A DNA stretch of 64,000 bases from Mermis nigrescens (Eukaryota > Nematoda > Enoplea > Mermithida > Mermithidae), in the NCBI GenBank assembly GCA_036768485.1, contig JAVLUZ010000157.1:17576403-17640402 (forward strand), read 5' to 3'. Below, piece after piece: positions 37,001 through 47,828 of this stretch; the first letter of the stretch is position 1, and each line of letters starts with the position of its first letter. A program made the position numbers and the translations under genes. Below the pieces are notes generated by a model. It saw nothing but the letters and a program-made list of their open reading frames with translations, searched no databases and was not told the origin of the DNA.

Positions 37001-40000
37001 GGTGGAAACTTCGAGGTGAAGAGACACATTTCGTCCAAGATTTTGACATGTTTATGTCAGCCTAATTTTTCGCCAAAACCTGTTTATGGAAAAGTGCTAA
37101 GGGCAAAGGGCCACACGAGGAACTTAGCCGCGTTTGTGTAAACTCAGTACATAGTTAGTTCTGGCGGTGTAAAGTTTACACTGAGGTAGTGGACGAAAAG
37201 GGCACGTTTTTACCTTATTTTAGTTTGTCGACCGTTCCGGTCATGAATCGGAGCGCGCTAAGTATTATAAAAATAAAGTACATCTCAAGCGTTACACATC
37301 GCACTTGGGCACATTTTTTCAAACTCAATAAAGAGTCAATCCTAATGGTGTAAAGTTTAAACTGTAAGATACAAAAAACATGTTTTTGACCGTATTTTGT
37401 CTCTCAACAACTCCGGTTTAAAACTGGATTGTGCGAACCATTCTAAAAAGAAGACGAATGTAAATGATTACATATAGTACCTGGTTGCGTTACTTTACAC
37501 TTAATATTCATTTATTTGTAGAGGTGTAAAGGTCCAACTTTGTGGTGAAAAAACTGTTCTGGTAGGTTTGTGTCTGTCGTCTTAGTCCGATATGGTTGGG
37601 ACATGATACTAATTATAAAAAACTAGTTGAGCTGCCCGGCGTTGCCCGGGCTGAGCATAGGCCTGATAGCTATATGGAATTGATATGTCTCTTGTATCTT
37701 TTATTTTTCAAGACTTTTGATGTTTTTGGGATATTTCTAAAAAAATTGTTGGTATAAACCACATTTTATTTTTGGATTTTTTAAAATGTCTTTTGTCAAC
37801 CATTTTTTTGATTAAATCCATATTTTTGATGTTTCAAAAAAAATTTCCCTAATGTGGATGTTTCAGGATCCCGCCACTTAGAATATGTTTTTAAAAAAAT
37901 CTTTAATCTTGATGTTTTAAAAAAAAAATCCATAATTTTGATGTTTCTTGGAAAAATCCATAATTTTGATGTTTTTTTTATTAATCCGTAATTTTGGTGT
38001 TTTTTTAAGAAATCCGTAATTTTGATGGGATTTTAAAAAATCCATAATTTTGATGTTTTAAAAAAAATCCATAATTTTGATGTTTTTCAAAAAAATCCAT
38101 GTTTTTTTTTAAAAAGAATCCATAATTTTGATGTTATTTTAAAAAATCCATAATTTTGATGTTTTTTTAAAAAAAAAATATATAATTTTGATGTTTTTTA
38201 AAAAAATCCATAATTTTGATGTTTCAAAAAATTTCCATAATGTTGGTGTTTCATCGTGCCCTATCTTATAGCGTTGAGTATGCTATAGCATTGGGTACTT
38301 TATACCGTGTCATATCTTATAGCATTGGGTATGTTATAGCATTAGGTATCTTATAGCATTGGGTATGCTATACCGTATCCTATCTTGTAGCATTAGGTAT
38401 GTTAGCATTGGGTATGTTATACAGTATCCTATCTCATAGCAATGGGTAAGGTACACCGTGTCCCATCTTGTAGCATTGGGTATCTTATATGTTATACCGT
38501 ATCATCTAAGCATTAGGTATCTCATAGCATTGGATATGTTATACCATGTCCTATCTTATTGCATTGTGTATGTTATAGAATTGGATATATTATACCGTGT
38601 CCTATCTTATAGCATTGCATTGCTTATAGCATTGGTTATGTTATACCGTGTCCTATTTAATAACATTGGGTATGTTATTGCGTTATTCGGTTAAACCCGC
38701 AATACTGAGGTTTTGTAATGGTAAACGTAGGAGGGCATCCTGCATAACACATTGGTGGGTGGGTGTAAAACGACTATGCTTACAACGTGGAGTTGACTAA
38801 CCGTTGTTAACCGGTTTGGTACCTGAAAAATCGGCCATCTCCCAAAAACGCCTATACTTATTGCACAGGAAGATACGCCGCTTCACTACTGCATAGGGTG
38901 AACGGTTGTGATTGGTCGAATTTCAATGTCGCTACGGCTCCTTCCCCCATTGGACCGACCTCGGCCCAAAATATCAGCCCACCAAATTTCATTGGGCCGG
39001 AGCCAACCCGGCACAAACATACGAACATACATACAAACAAACAAACTTTCAAAAATATATAGTAGATGTATCAACATCGAGGATTGCGCATGCACTTAAG
39101 CGCGTTTAATTACGCCAAATATTGAGTCATTTTGGAGGCGTAAAAATTACACTGAAAATTTATTTTGCTTCCAGAGCATTGCGGAACGTGATATGTTTTT
39201 CCACATGTTCTCCGTTACGCCAGGATCACGAATCTGACTGTTAGTCTTTTCTACACCTATTAGATGTGTAAAGTTTTCACTATTGACTTATGGTTAAACT
39301 GAAAAGCTTACACTGAAAATTCATTGTGCTTTCAGAAAATTGTAAAACACGAATTTTTTAAACTGTTCTCGTAATGTTGGGATTACCAATCTGACTATTA
39401 AATTCCTTTACACACAGTAGTTGTTTGAAGTTTACACTAAAACTTAAGTTTACTTATAGAGCGTTGAGGAAGCTTATTAATTTTTCAAACTGTTCGAAGT
39501 AACATCAGAATTACTGATCTGACTTTTAGTTTCCCTACATCCAGTAGGTCTGTAAAGTTTACACTATTCATGTGTTGTTGATTTGTATATTTTACACTAC
39601 AAATTTATTATATTTCCAGAGCGTTGCAAAACGTACATTTTTGTTCAAAACATGTTCCGCAATATTAGGATCACGAATTTGACTGTATCTTTTCATTACA
39701 CCCATGAGTTGTGTAAACTTTACACTAAAAATTAGCTTCAGTTCCAGACTTTTTCAAGATATTCTATGTAACGTCAGGATTACGAATTTGAGAGTTTGAG
39801 TTTTTTAGATGCAGTAGTTGCGTGAAGTTTACGCTGGAAAAAAATAGATCTGTTTAAATATGATAATGTTGTCTCATTTAAAAAAGATATTGCTGATGTT
39901 CACAACATTATTGTTTTCCGCGTTTTTGGACTGCTGTCATTACTGTGGCATGTTACCATATGTGTTTACTGGCTGATTCACTAAAATCATGCAAATAATA

Positions 40001-43000
40001 AGTAATTAATAGCAAAGAAACATGTTCCGATGTAATAAAAATATCGAATATACTCTGAATTGTGGATTATTAAAGACAAAAAAGGAGGGGACGAGGAGAA
40101 AATCCCCTTTGCGCGCAAAAAATCATGAGAATCTGCTAAAAATCAGATTTTTCTAAGCAACACAAAAATAGAAGTATATCCAGCGGCCTCTGAAAAAATG
40201 TAACCTTTTTTTGAATAATTTTCAATCCTTCTCATAAGAGTGTATAAACATAATCTAAGATGTATACTTTTTGTAGACTGCTCGCAACATGCAACTCTGA
40301 CTTGCTTCGCATCATAATTAACTGAAAAATAACTGCAATTGTACTCAATGCTGTTTTATTCTGTTGTCTTGAGCATTATAGCAAGCAAACCAGGCGTCAA
40401 TTGATTAGTGCACACAATCGTTGCTGGCATGCAAGTGTACCTACATGTAGACTGCTTCACATAAGTTTATGCGCTTCCTACTTTATTAAACCAACAATGC
40501 CTTTGATTGTCTTGAATGCATCGATGTTTGCTACTTCGTTCAACTGGCTTACGAAGTGGGTCCTACTTTACACCATCTACTTTCTCATGGCTATGCATAC
40601 CTTACTTGATATTTTTTCAACCGTTTTGTTTGGTTCAATGAATAATTTCAAGCTGTAGGCTGCGGAATATACTTCGATTTTTTGCGTCGTTTAGAGGAAG
40701 TCTGATTTTTAACAGATTTTGTGATTTAAGGCATATGCATAGGTAGCTTTTTTCTAGTCCCTCCTTTCAAATCCCTAATAATCCATTATCCAAAGTATGT
40801 TCGTCTTTTTTGCTCCTTCGGAGCATTTTTCTTCGATAGTAATAAATTTAAAAACAATAAGATCATAAAGCAACGAAGGTCTCATACGTTAAATTCCCCC
40901 AGTAATTTTGATATGAGCTGCGCTGCAGTAACCTAATTTTACATGTATACCTTGCTCATAGACAACTTTTGCATACTGTTTCAATTAGATACGACATGAG
41001 CAAAATATCAGTAATCTTTATTCACTGAGTTTTGATAATAATCACAGGGAGGAAGGTTCACATACGATTCCAACAAAGTCGGCAGTTTTTTGATATTTTA
41101 TTTTAATTTTATTTTGTTGTTGTTATTTGAGCCGTTTCAACATTCGCCGTGTTGTGGCAAACGGTCATTCGTCGACTGGACGCATTGGACGCTAATAACT
41201 ACACGTTGCGCGACCGGTTCGACAAGCGGCTGACCGTGGCAATGACCCGGCTTATGTTGGTCAGCTGCCTGGTTCACGCCCTTTGCTGGTCGTCAATTTT
41301 GGTCGTTTCGGCCCTGGCGGCTTTTTGTCGACCGGCGGGTCGAGTTTGGTCAACACGGACCAAAGGCCTACCGTCGCCTATCTCATCGCCGTGCAATACC
41401 TTTTCTACGGCTTATGCCTCGTCCACATGATCGCTCATCCGACGCTATTCATGGCGTTTTGCGAGCCATCCCAGTAAAATGAGCAGGGATAAACAAAATT
41501 GATTTTCTTTAGAGATTTTAAGGACAAAAAGTCGGCCTACGATTGCTCTGTACGTGGCCTTGTGTGCAGACAGGCACGTGGGGAGGAAAGGGGCTCATTC
41601 AGACCGTACGTGATACGGGGGAAATGTTTCACACCCGAGAAATATTTCCACAAAATCCGCCCCTCCAGAATCTTTTCACCCCCTACAATCGCGATTTCTC
41701 ATAAGTTTCTCGAAAATACGTAGGAAAGGTGCTGTTTTATGTTTTCAGCTAAGCTCAAGAATGTCGAATTTTCGATCCTTCACTCTCTAGAAACAGAACA
41801 AAAATCAAAAGAAACGCCGTAAAACATTGTTTTGACGTGCATCCGCTATTTTTGATTTAAAAAGGCACTTAAAATTTTCATTCCTCAAATAACAAGAATG
41901 AGATTTTACGGAAACATAAAGCGAATGAAAGTTAAGAATTGATAAAAATAGAAATTTCCCTCCGAAAGTGCCTGAAATTGATTAGAGACTAAGGAATAAC
42001 ATATTTGTACGCCATTTTAGTACTCATATTAGTTTTTGAAGTCTTTTTGTCCTAAAAAAGCTCAAAATCTGACCTTATGTTAAGGCAAAGTCACTAGATT
42101 GATTATGCTGTGCATCTTCAGTCTGACGTGTACTTTAAGGGGGTAAGTCTGGACTCCCACAGGCTGATAAAACCTTCGCATAATTCGCAATACCGAAATT
42201 TACAACAAGAACAAAAGAAAACTTTCCACAACTACCTATGACAAATTTTCTTTTAGGACAAATGACCTTTTATACGCCTTCATTATGCCAAGCTCGAAGA
42301 GATTGGTTTAATCAAAGAGTTTTATTGTCAATTTCCTTACCCCTTGCACATATTTTCGCAACTAATCAATGAATAAACGGAAGGTTTTCAATAAAACAAA
42401 ATTAATGATTCTATCGAAGAATTGTGGTTTCTAATACGTAGAACTTTTACAAAAACAGTGTTTTTTTAAAATCAATTATAAAAGTTATTTTCATTATTTT
42501 CCGTACTTTTCTCCAGAAAATACTCCAGTTTAGCAAAAGCTCAGCGAATACTCTAAAAATCATTTAATTTTTCGGGGCTGTATATTCGTGCATTTGTTTT
42601 ACTTATTGCTTCTCGTGATGATATTTAGCCGTTTCGTTATTTCGATTGCTGAAATCACCAGGAAGGCTGAGTCTACTGTGAAGGAGCGTATGAATGAATA
42701 GAAATTAAAAAAACTTCGTATGAATATAAATTGTATCGATTTCCGCGGGGTTTTTAGGCTCAGGGTATGTAAACACCACCTCCTAAAGCCCATGTGTGCC
42801 CTAACCCCTACACGGTGCCAATGTATGAACTTGCCCAGCTTTAGTAAATTTCGTTTGACTCAGTCGTGCGCGCAACAGAAGCCCAGGTAATTTTTATTTT
42901 AGTCGATATATTTCATTATTTAAAAAACAAAAAGAATGACTAATACGAGTAAAAGTAGAAATCTATTCTTAGTTGTTTTGAGTTTTCTAAGGTTTCAGCT

Positions 43001-43287
43001 TTTGATTACCTCGTCTGTCCGAGGCAGTTTTTGGCGCTTTTTATGCTCCATTTTTTTTATTTAGATATCATCTGGTGCGCCTGTTTCCATGGCTGGCGGG
43101 ATTGTTCCCGAAATTCCGGCGGCCCCCCGCCCTCGACCCTAGTGACGCCGGCCAGTGCGCTAAGCAGCATTTCGAAAGAATCGAAGAAATTTGGGAATCG
43201 AAGTGGGACACTAAACGCAAGAATGGTTCGCATTGCCGCAAAAAATCGAGCCAAGAAATCGCTGGCATGCTCCTAATGGCCGACTAA
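27749..43287 (+). CDS. Nematode Sra/Srab-type chemosensory receptor gene, four exons seen, frame broken in exon 3
   Basis: Four exon-like segments of higher GC than their surroundings together encode a seven-helix receptor: 27749-28022, 31925-32273, 41132-41473 and 43065-43287. Exon 1 carries helices 1-2, exon 2 helices 3-4, exon 3 intracellular loop 3 and helices 6-7, and exon 4 a basic C-terminal tail. The family call rests on the NPC segment formed exactly at the exon 1/2 junction, cysteines before helix 3 and in extracellular loop 2 (YCN), the ERFYA motif ending helix 3, and the NNYTLRDRF loop. These are typical of nematode Sra/Srab G-protein-coupled receptors, which act in sensory neurons. 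That comparison is from memory, not a search. Two defects exist: helix 5 is not encoded in any segment I can find, and exon 3 needs a one-base shift at 41322-41326. Pseudogene, assembly error and a missed exon all remain possible. Confidence 0.8.
28058..28315 (+). mobile_element. hAT-like MITE copy 4 (258 bp), in receptor intron 1
   Basis: Perfect 8-base target duplication GTAATCAG at 28050-28057 and 28316-28323. Ends are CATAGGTGGACGG and CGCCCAGGTATG. It lies 35 bases after the exon 1 donor. Confidence 0.88.
30415..30725. repeat. C-rich minisatellite, 17-18 base unit
   Basis: About 310 bases of degenerate units such as TCCCAACAGCCCCACCG, with a second unit type ending in AATAA; together they give a higher-order unit near 38 bases. 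The minus strand carries repeated GGG/GGGG runs and could form G-quadruplexes. The long proline- or glycine-rich frames on both strands are by-products of the repeat. Confidence 0.9.
31108..31362 (-). mobile_element. hAT-like MITE copy 5 (255 bp), in receptor intron 1
   Basis: Perfect 8-base target duplication GTCTAGAC at 31100-31107 and 31363-31370. Ends are CACACAGGCGTGG and CTGCCCACTATG. Confidence 0.88.
31925..32273 (+). CDS. Receptor exon 2 (helices 3 and 4)
   Basis: The acceptor GTGAAAG|GT is phase 1 and matches exon 1. The exon begins by completing G and reading NPC, then a cysteine at the start of helix 3, helix 3 itself (SIFILFKLPVLATILSL), the ERFYALR motif, a loop (EYGSPDQK), helix 4 (VALLIISAGWAFSLICTTWL), and extracellular loop 2 with YCN. 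The likely donor is AA|GTTAGT at 32274, phase 2. Exon 3 opens in a phase that needs one carried base, so the two cannot be joined directly. A further exon with helix 5 would have to begin in phase 2 and end in phase 1. Confidence 0.82.
32274..33287. other. Intronic DNA, nothing recognised
   Basis: AT-rich. A 33-codon open stretch after GCGCAG at 32527 was considered as a helix-5 exon and not accepted. Confidence 0.4.
33288..35850 (-). mobile_element. Foldback element: deleted centre plus right arm with outer end
   Basis: Begins with a left inner terminus (CAGCAAAGAAAAATGCTCCG), but the centre collapses within about 140 bases. The right arm then starts with ACAATAATGACAGCAGTCC and runs in inverted orientation to AAGTATATTATAGGT and the palindrome at 35827-35850. 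It contains a tRNA-like module at 34782-34858, also found in the arm at 57420-60284, which places both in one subfamily. Confidence 0.72.
34782..34858 (-). repeat. tRNA-like (pol III box) module in a foldback arm
   Basis: On the minus strand the segment reads TTGGCGCAGAGGCTCAC (A-box like) and, about 45 bases later, ATGGGTTCAAACC (B-box like), with a central CCGTTCTCGCATGCGG that can pair. It resembles a degenerate tRNA or the head of a tRNA-derived SINE. The anticodon loop would have about ten bases, so a working tRNA is unlikely. Confidence 0.5.
35851..36699. other. Intronic DNA, nothing recognised
   Basis: AT-rich. A GC-richer patch at 36460-36600 is not matched elsewhere in the window. 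Confidence 0.4.
37623..39066 (+). mobile_element. Unclassified 1.4 kb element, copy 1, with internal minisatellites
   Basis: Starts CTAGTTGAGCTGCCCGGCG and ends in AAACAAACAAACTTTC then AAATATATAGTAGA, exactly as copy 2 does at 51601-52938. Two tandem blocks lie inside: about 30-base units with CCATAATTTTGATG at about 37900-38235, and 17-base units (TTATAGCATTGGGTATG) at about 38240-38690. No coding frame. The ACAAACATAC-rich tail recalls some invertebrate retroposon 3' ends, but the class is unproven. Confidence 0.65.
38240..38690 (+). repeat. Minisatellite, 17-base unit
   Basis: Consecutive units such as CTTATAGCATTGGGTAT, GTTATAGCATTAGGTAT and GCTATACCGTATCCTAT are each 17 bases. The block is related to the 51-base array in copy 2 at 52140-52560. 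Confidence 0.85.
40011..40840 (+). mobile_element. Foldback centre (about 830 bp), right arm missing
   Basis: Left terminus AGCAAAGAAACATGTTCCGA, right terminus TCCTTCGGAGCATTTTTCTTCG then ATAG|TA. The terminal inverted repeats extend about 190 bases (GGAGGGGACGAGG against TCCCTCCTTT, and TTCTAAGCAAC against its complement). The interior shares GGCGTCAATTGATTAGTGCA and CTTGAATGCATCGATGTTTG with the other centres. Confidence 0.78.
41132..41473 (+). CDS. Receptor exon 3 (loop 3, helices 6 and 7) with a one-base frame break
   Basis: It is bounded by a weak acceptor (TTATTTGAG) and a donor CA|GTAAAA at 41474, phase 2. The first reading frame gives FAVLWQ, the loop DANNYTLRDRF and helix 6 (LMLVSCLVHALCWSSILVV). 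The second half, helix 7 (TVAYLIAVQYLFYGLCLVHM, then HPTLFMAF), is in another frame. The switch falls in GCGGCTTTTTGTCGACC, where five Ts stand at 41322-41326; a six-T run would make one continuous frame. This could be a real one-base deletion or a homopolymer sequencing error. The segment is clearly GC-richer than the flanking repeats. Confidence 0.75.
41474..43064 (+). other. Receptor intron 3 (1.6 kb)
   Basis: Donor GTAAAA and acceptor TTTATTTAG are consistent with phase 2 joining. A stretch starting about 41570 (CAGACAGGCACGTGG) resembles the end of the CAGGCACGT MITE group. Nothing else is recognised. Confidence 0.6.
43065..43287 (+). CDS. Receptor exon 4 (C-terminal tail and stop)
   Basis: The acceptor TTTATTTAG ends at 43064. 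Joining the CA of exon 3 to the A here makes a glutamine codon and runs in frame YHLVRLFPWLAG to the stop at 43285-43287. The 73-residue tail contains a charged, helix-like stretch (HFERIEEIWESKWDTKRK) and ends in EIAGMLLMAD. A GC-rich coding-like composition, correct phase and a plausible position directly after helix 7 support it. A truncated MITE begins about 30 bases after the stop. Confidence 0.7.
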
Positions 43288-43316
43288 TAATAGCAAATGA
43301 GACTTGACCATAGTTG

Positions 43317-43530
43317 CACACACCGGTGGGCGTGGGAGAGAGGTTGGGGGTATGCATCCCCCAGAAACCAAAACACCCTCCCCCAAGGAACCAAAATACC
43401 TCTCCCCAGATTTCAATTTTTGTATCTTTTTGTTTTTTTCGCAATTTTGTGATGCCAAAATGTATAGTGCTCAACGAGAAACGTTGAAAAATGAAGTTTT
43501 TTCGCCATACCACCATTTTCCGTTTTCGGC
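43317..43530 (-). mobile_element. Truncated hAT-like MITE copy 6, just downstream of the receptor stop
   Basis: Begins CACACCGGTGGGCGTGG and matches the family up to the CATACCACCATTTT motif, then diverges. The following piece to 43625 ends AACGTGCATGTCTG, like a CAGGCACGT-type end, so the right side is probably replaced by another element. No paired octamer seen. Confidence 0.65.
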
Positions 43531-43625
43531 CTTTATTTTGCCTCATTTTACTCACAAAATTTTCCATTTTTCTATTCTGGATGGTCAGGGGATCCCCTAA
43601 ACCACCAACGTGCATGTCTGGGCAT

Positions 43626-44459
43626 AAGGTGGAACCGAACACTGCTCTCTCTAGAACTGAGTTGAGCTAAGGACTGCACGTTGTCTCTTTGGTACCGTGC
43701 CAGGTTTAAGCCTAGGCCTAGGTGTAAACTAAGCCTTTGTAAAATATGTATAATAGAGATTTTAAGATTATTTAAGGGCTCATCGCTATCTATTTACAAA
43801 ATTTAGAATTTAATCCGACTTTAAGGCACTGACTTTTCGCCATTCATCGACTTTTTAGATGTTGTTATGGTCCTCCTGATATTCATGCAAAATTTGCGCT
43901 TACTTCGTATTTTTTGATGAAACTGGGCTGTTGTTTCATATTTTTTGAAAAAAGTTGGTATTTCTTAATATATACGTAGCTTTAAAATTTTGACGTATGA
44001 AATGTGACACGTCGGTACTATTGTTATCTGTTTGGTTGTTTTATGCGTTCGTGAATCATTAAGATGTTTTTATTTTATAATATCGTCCATTCTATACTTC
44101 GCGTCTATGTTATTTTGCGTTATCAATTAAAACGAGAATTGATTTGGACTGTCCATACACATTTCTTCCGTATATTTTTATGTCTGAACAACTATATTTG
44201 CCTCATTTCATCCTTTTTTGCGTCGTTCATAGGGCTCTAGATTCGTAAGAATAAGTTTACGCATATTTTTTATGAATACTCTAACAAGGTTTAAGGTGAG
44301 AATGTAGCGTTTTAGTCAGCGCAAAGCAGCGCCATGGTTAAAGGGGGTAGAGTGGGTCCACGAAGCTCTGAAAGTCAAAAAGGCGCCTAAATTTGAAATG
44401 ACAGGAGTGAAAAAACTCCATTTTTCGGCCTGTTAGGGATCTATATCAGATGATCGTAA
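43626..44459. other. No recognised feature
   Basis: AT-rich. A piece at about 44330-44420 (AGCGCCATGGTTAAAGG, CCATTTTTCGGCCTG) vaguely resembles MITE interiors and the segment at 63680-63790. Confidence 0.4.
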
Positions 44460-46239
44460 AAAAATAAAAAGGCTGAGCGTGTAAAGTTTTGGTGTAACGT
44501 TATAAGATACAGCAAATTTCGGTGGTTTTTTCAGCGGCGTGTACACAACTCTCTGTGACCGCCTTATGCGATTCAATAGTATGGAATCGTAGAAAATGAA
44601 ATTCTTTTGATATACATTTTTTGTTTTTTGAATTCCGCATTAGTTCTCGAATGAGAGTGTAAAGAGTGTGAAAATCAGGAAGAGAAAAAATAGATTTTGG
44701 TCGAATTTTCGACTTGTTTATGTCTTCCAACAACCAAAGTTATAAGTCCCAAGGAATTTTTCCTGATAGAAATGTACTTCGGCTCAAGGGCTACCTTTCG
44801 CTTACTATCAAACTTTTGTACACTCAATATGGACTTAGTACTATACACTCAAGTTAATGATTTTGTCGAAAAGCAGATTTTGTCTAAGATTTCTCTGCCA
44901 AATTCTCCGCTTATAAATTGGAATAAACTTGATAAAACATAAATAATGCACTTTCAAAGGGCTCCACGTCGAAGCAAATCGCGTTTAATTAATGCATCAC
45001 TGACTTATTTATGGGAGTGTAAAATTCAAAAGCAGGGGTTCAAAATGGACGAAAAAACATTTTTTAGCTATTCTGATTAGTAAATATTTCAAATATTTTG
45101 CGGAACAGAACTTTTGCACGTGCAAACAAACTACGGTTCATAGGCTACAACGTAGCCTAATCCAAATTTTTTCCACTCAATGGGGAGTTTGGTTTAGATT
45201 TTAAAAGTTTACAATGTGTTGTATGATGAATAATACATTTTTGTCTGTTTTCTTCTCTCGTCACTTTCTCTGTTTAGAAGTCGGGATAGGTCGAATAGAA
45301 TAAAAAGAAAGTACGTAACAACAAATTGGCTTTGTTTACATTGATGTTTAGCTTGTATACATTAACGTTTAGCTTTTCGGTGGGTATTAAGTCAAAAATT
45401 GGGTGAACCTGTTTTTGTCTTGTTTATTCGGCCGACTTCTCCGGTGATGAGTCAGGACATGATCCTATGTCCAAAATGTAGCAGAAATCAAACGTGATAC
45501 GCCAGATGGGTGCCTTTGTTTACAATAAACAGTGGTGTAAAGTGATTTACATCTATGATTTATTTCTCTTCGGGCCATTGTGGAGACTTCCTTTTTTCAT
45601 AAATGATGATCAGGATATCATAGTAATATCAGAATTACGAATCCGCCTAAAATTTTCTATATACTCTGTGATTGTGTAAAGTTTTTACTGCAAATTAAGT
45701 ATAGTTCTACAAAATTGGAAAGCTTCATTTTTTTCAAATGTTCTACGTACCAAAGGATTGCGAATCTGACTGTTAGGTTTTTCTAGATCCAGTACATGTG
45801 CAAAGTTTGCACTACTCATTTACCGTCTATGTGTAGTTTACACTACATATTTATTTCACTAATAGAGCGTTGCAAGACGTAAATTTCTCAAAATATGTTT
45901 CATAATGTCAGGATTACGAATCTGACTGTAAATTATCTTTACACCTAGCAGTTATGTACTTTTTACACTGATAATTTAATTTAGTTCTAGAGCGTTGCAG
46001 ACGCTTACTTTTTTCAGAACGTCAGGATGACGAATCCGGGATTTTGTGTTCTTTACAACCAATACTTGCGTAAATATAATCTGTTTGAATAAGGTGAGGT
46101 TGTTGTTTAAAAAAGATACCGCTGATGTTCAGAACAATATTGTTCCCCGCCTTCTTAGACTGCTGTCATTATTGTGCCATGTTACCGTATGTGCTTAAAT
46201 GACTGATTTACTCAAATAATGCTAATCAAAAGAAGGGTA
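44460..46239 (+). mobile_element. Foldback element C, left arm
   Basis: The outer palindrome is absent; the arm opens at GAGCGTGTAAAGTTTTGGTG and runs through GTGTAAAG arrays, ending TACTCAAATAATGCTAATC before the centre. Pairs with the inverted right arm at 47829-49375. Confidence 0.75.
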
Positions 46240-47828
46240 CTTGCAGTGAACAATGCTCTGATGGAACAAAAAAGATGAATATACTTTGGATTGTGGATTA
46301 TTATGGATGTTAAAGGAGAGGCCAGGAAAAAGCTACGTTTGTGTGTGCCTAAAGTCGCATTATTTGCTAAAAATCAGACTTTTTCTAAGCAACGCAAAAA
46401 ATCGAAGTATATTCTGCGGCTCCAAAAAGAAAGTGACCTTCTTTAATAATTTTAATGCCTTACATAAGAATGTATAAACTTACTATTTGTAAATTGCTTG
46501 CAAGTTACAATGCTGACTTGCTCCAAATCGTGATTTATAGAAAACTAACTGCAAATGTATTTAAAGGTGCTTTATTTTGTTATCACGAGAGCGAACCCGG
46601 TGTCGCCCCTTAGTGTGTCTGTGCCTTAAAGTGTCCGTCCGGACAGTTTAAGGTACCTTAGAGTGTCCGGCCCAAAAGTGTCCGGCCGGACACTTTAAGG
46701 CGCTTGAAGTGTCCGGCTCTGCCTTAAAGTGTCCGGGTTACGCTGAGTATACATACGTATATACGCCCACGCATATCACTCCCTGTACAATTAGGTAAGT
46801 AAGCATGTACATGTACGTACCTTGTAGAATGTATTGCGGTACATAAATACAAGCAGGCCTATATATTACGAAGAATTCGTTGCATCGTCAGTGACGTCCT
46901 TTAGGGAACCTGGAGATGAATTCGATTATAAAAATAACTTTCGTGAGGAACAATCAACGATATTTACGAATTTCAGTCAAAAATGTTTTGAATTTTATCG
47001 ATATTTGATTAGTTAATTTATTACTGTCGATGGATTTGAAGAAAAGAGATCAGATTACTCATCATTCTAAGAAGGTGCATTCTTATAATTTTTGAATAAA
47101 AATTGAAGTTTTACATGGGCAGTGGGCTAGATTCTGGCAGTCAGATGGAGCATAACTGCGAAAAATGCTAAATTATTCAATTCTACGGATATGCCAATTC
47201 GTAGAGAGACTTTGGATTTTGGGAGTTTAAAACCAATCCTTTCACGTCTACGTATGATGTTCACCCTATCCCAATGTTTAAATTTTTTTCTCGCCTTTAA
47301 GCACGTTATTGTGACCCAGACACTTCAAGATAAACCCGGGCACTTTAAGGTGCCGAACACTTCAAGGTGTGACACCGGCGTCAATTGATTAGTGCACGCC
47401 GTTTCGGGCATGCAAGTATGCCTGCATATAGTCTGTTTCACGTGAGCACACGCGTTTCCTACTGCTTCAAACGAACAATTTCTTGGATTGTCTTAAATGC
47501 ATCGATCTTTGCTATTGTATTTAAATGCCTCACAAATTCACTCCCTGTTTATTCCATCTACTTTCCCATTGCTACTGCATAGCTCAGTAGCTGCATTTTC
47601 AAACGTTTTTCGTTCACTAGTTTATTTCAATCTGCACTGCCACAGGATATACCTCGATTTTTCGCTTTGCACAGCAAAATACTGATTTTTAGAAGATTTT
47701 TGCGACTTTAGGCATATACTCGTACATAGGTAGCTTTTTCCTAGTGTCCTCCTTTTACATCCAAAGCAATTCGTAATCCTAAGTATAATTGTCTTCTTTG
47801 TAACATCGGAACATTTTTCTTCGATAGT
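46240..47828 (+). mobile_element. Foldback element C, centre with an insertion
   Basis: Left terminus is diverged (TTGCAGTGAACAATGCTCTG); right terminus is AACATCGGAACATTTTTCTTCG then ATAG|TA. The host motif that normally reads AAACCTGGCGTCAATTG is split at 46597 and 47378. Without that insertion the centre is about 810 bases. Confidence 0.72.
46597..47378. mobile_element. 782 bp element with CCGGTGTC ends and subterminal iterons
   Basis: Inverted ends CCGGTGTC / GACACCGG. Inside both ends, motifs such as CCTTAAAGTGTCCG and CACTTTAAGG recur many times in both orientations (46625-46740 and 47310-47370), a pattern typical of transposase-binding iterons. The interior has no convincing coding frame. 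The target duplication is unclear. Confidence 0.65.

Larger units (their letters stand above)
36700..40010 (+). mobile_element. Foldback element, left arm carrying a 1.4 kb insertion
   Basis: The outer palindrome is missing; the arm starts near AACACATCTGAGAGATGC, the degenerate equivalent of the GGAGGTGC tract. GTGTAAAG arrays run to 37622, are broken by the insertion at 37623-39066 and resume to 40010. The sequences either side of the insertion align with the intact arm at 15889-15990. Confidence 0.72.
32274..41131 (+). other. Receptor intron region between exons 2 and 3 (8.9 kb)
   Basis: It holds a right foldback arm (33288-35850), a left arm with centre (36700-40840) and a 1.4 kb element inside that arm. 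The remaining non-repeat parts, 32274-33287, 35851-36699 and 40841-41131, contain nothing I can assign. A helix-5 exon should lie here if the gene is intact, but none is convincing. Confidence 0.6.

Noticed and set aside
43211..43642. 143-codon minus-strand frame
   Set aside because: It covers receptor exon 4 in antisense and a truncated MITE; the MITE family gives similar frames wherever it occurs.
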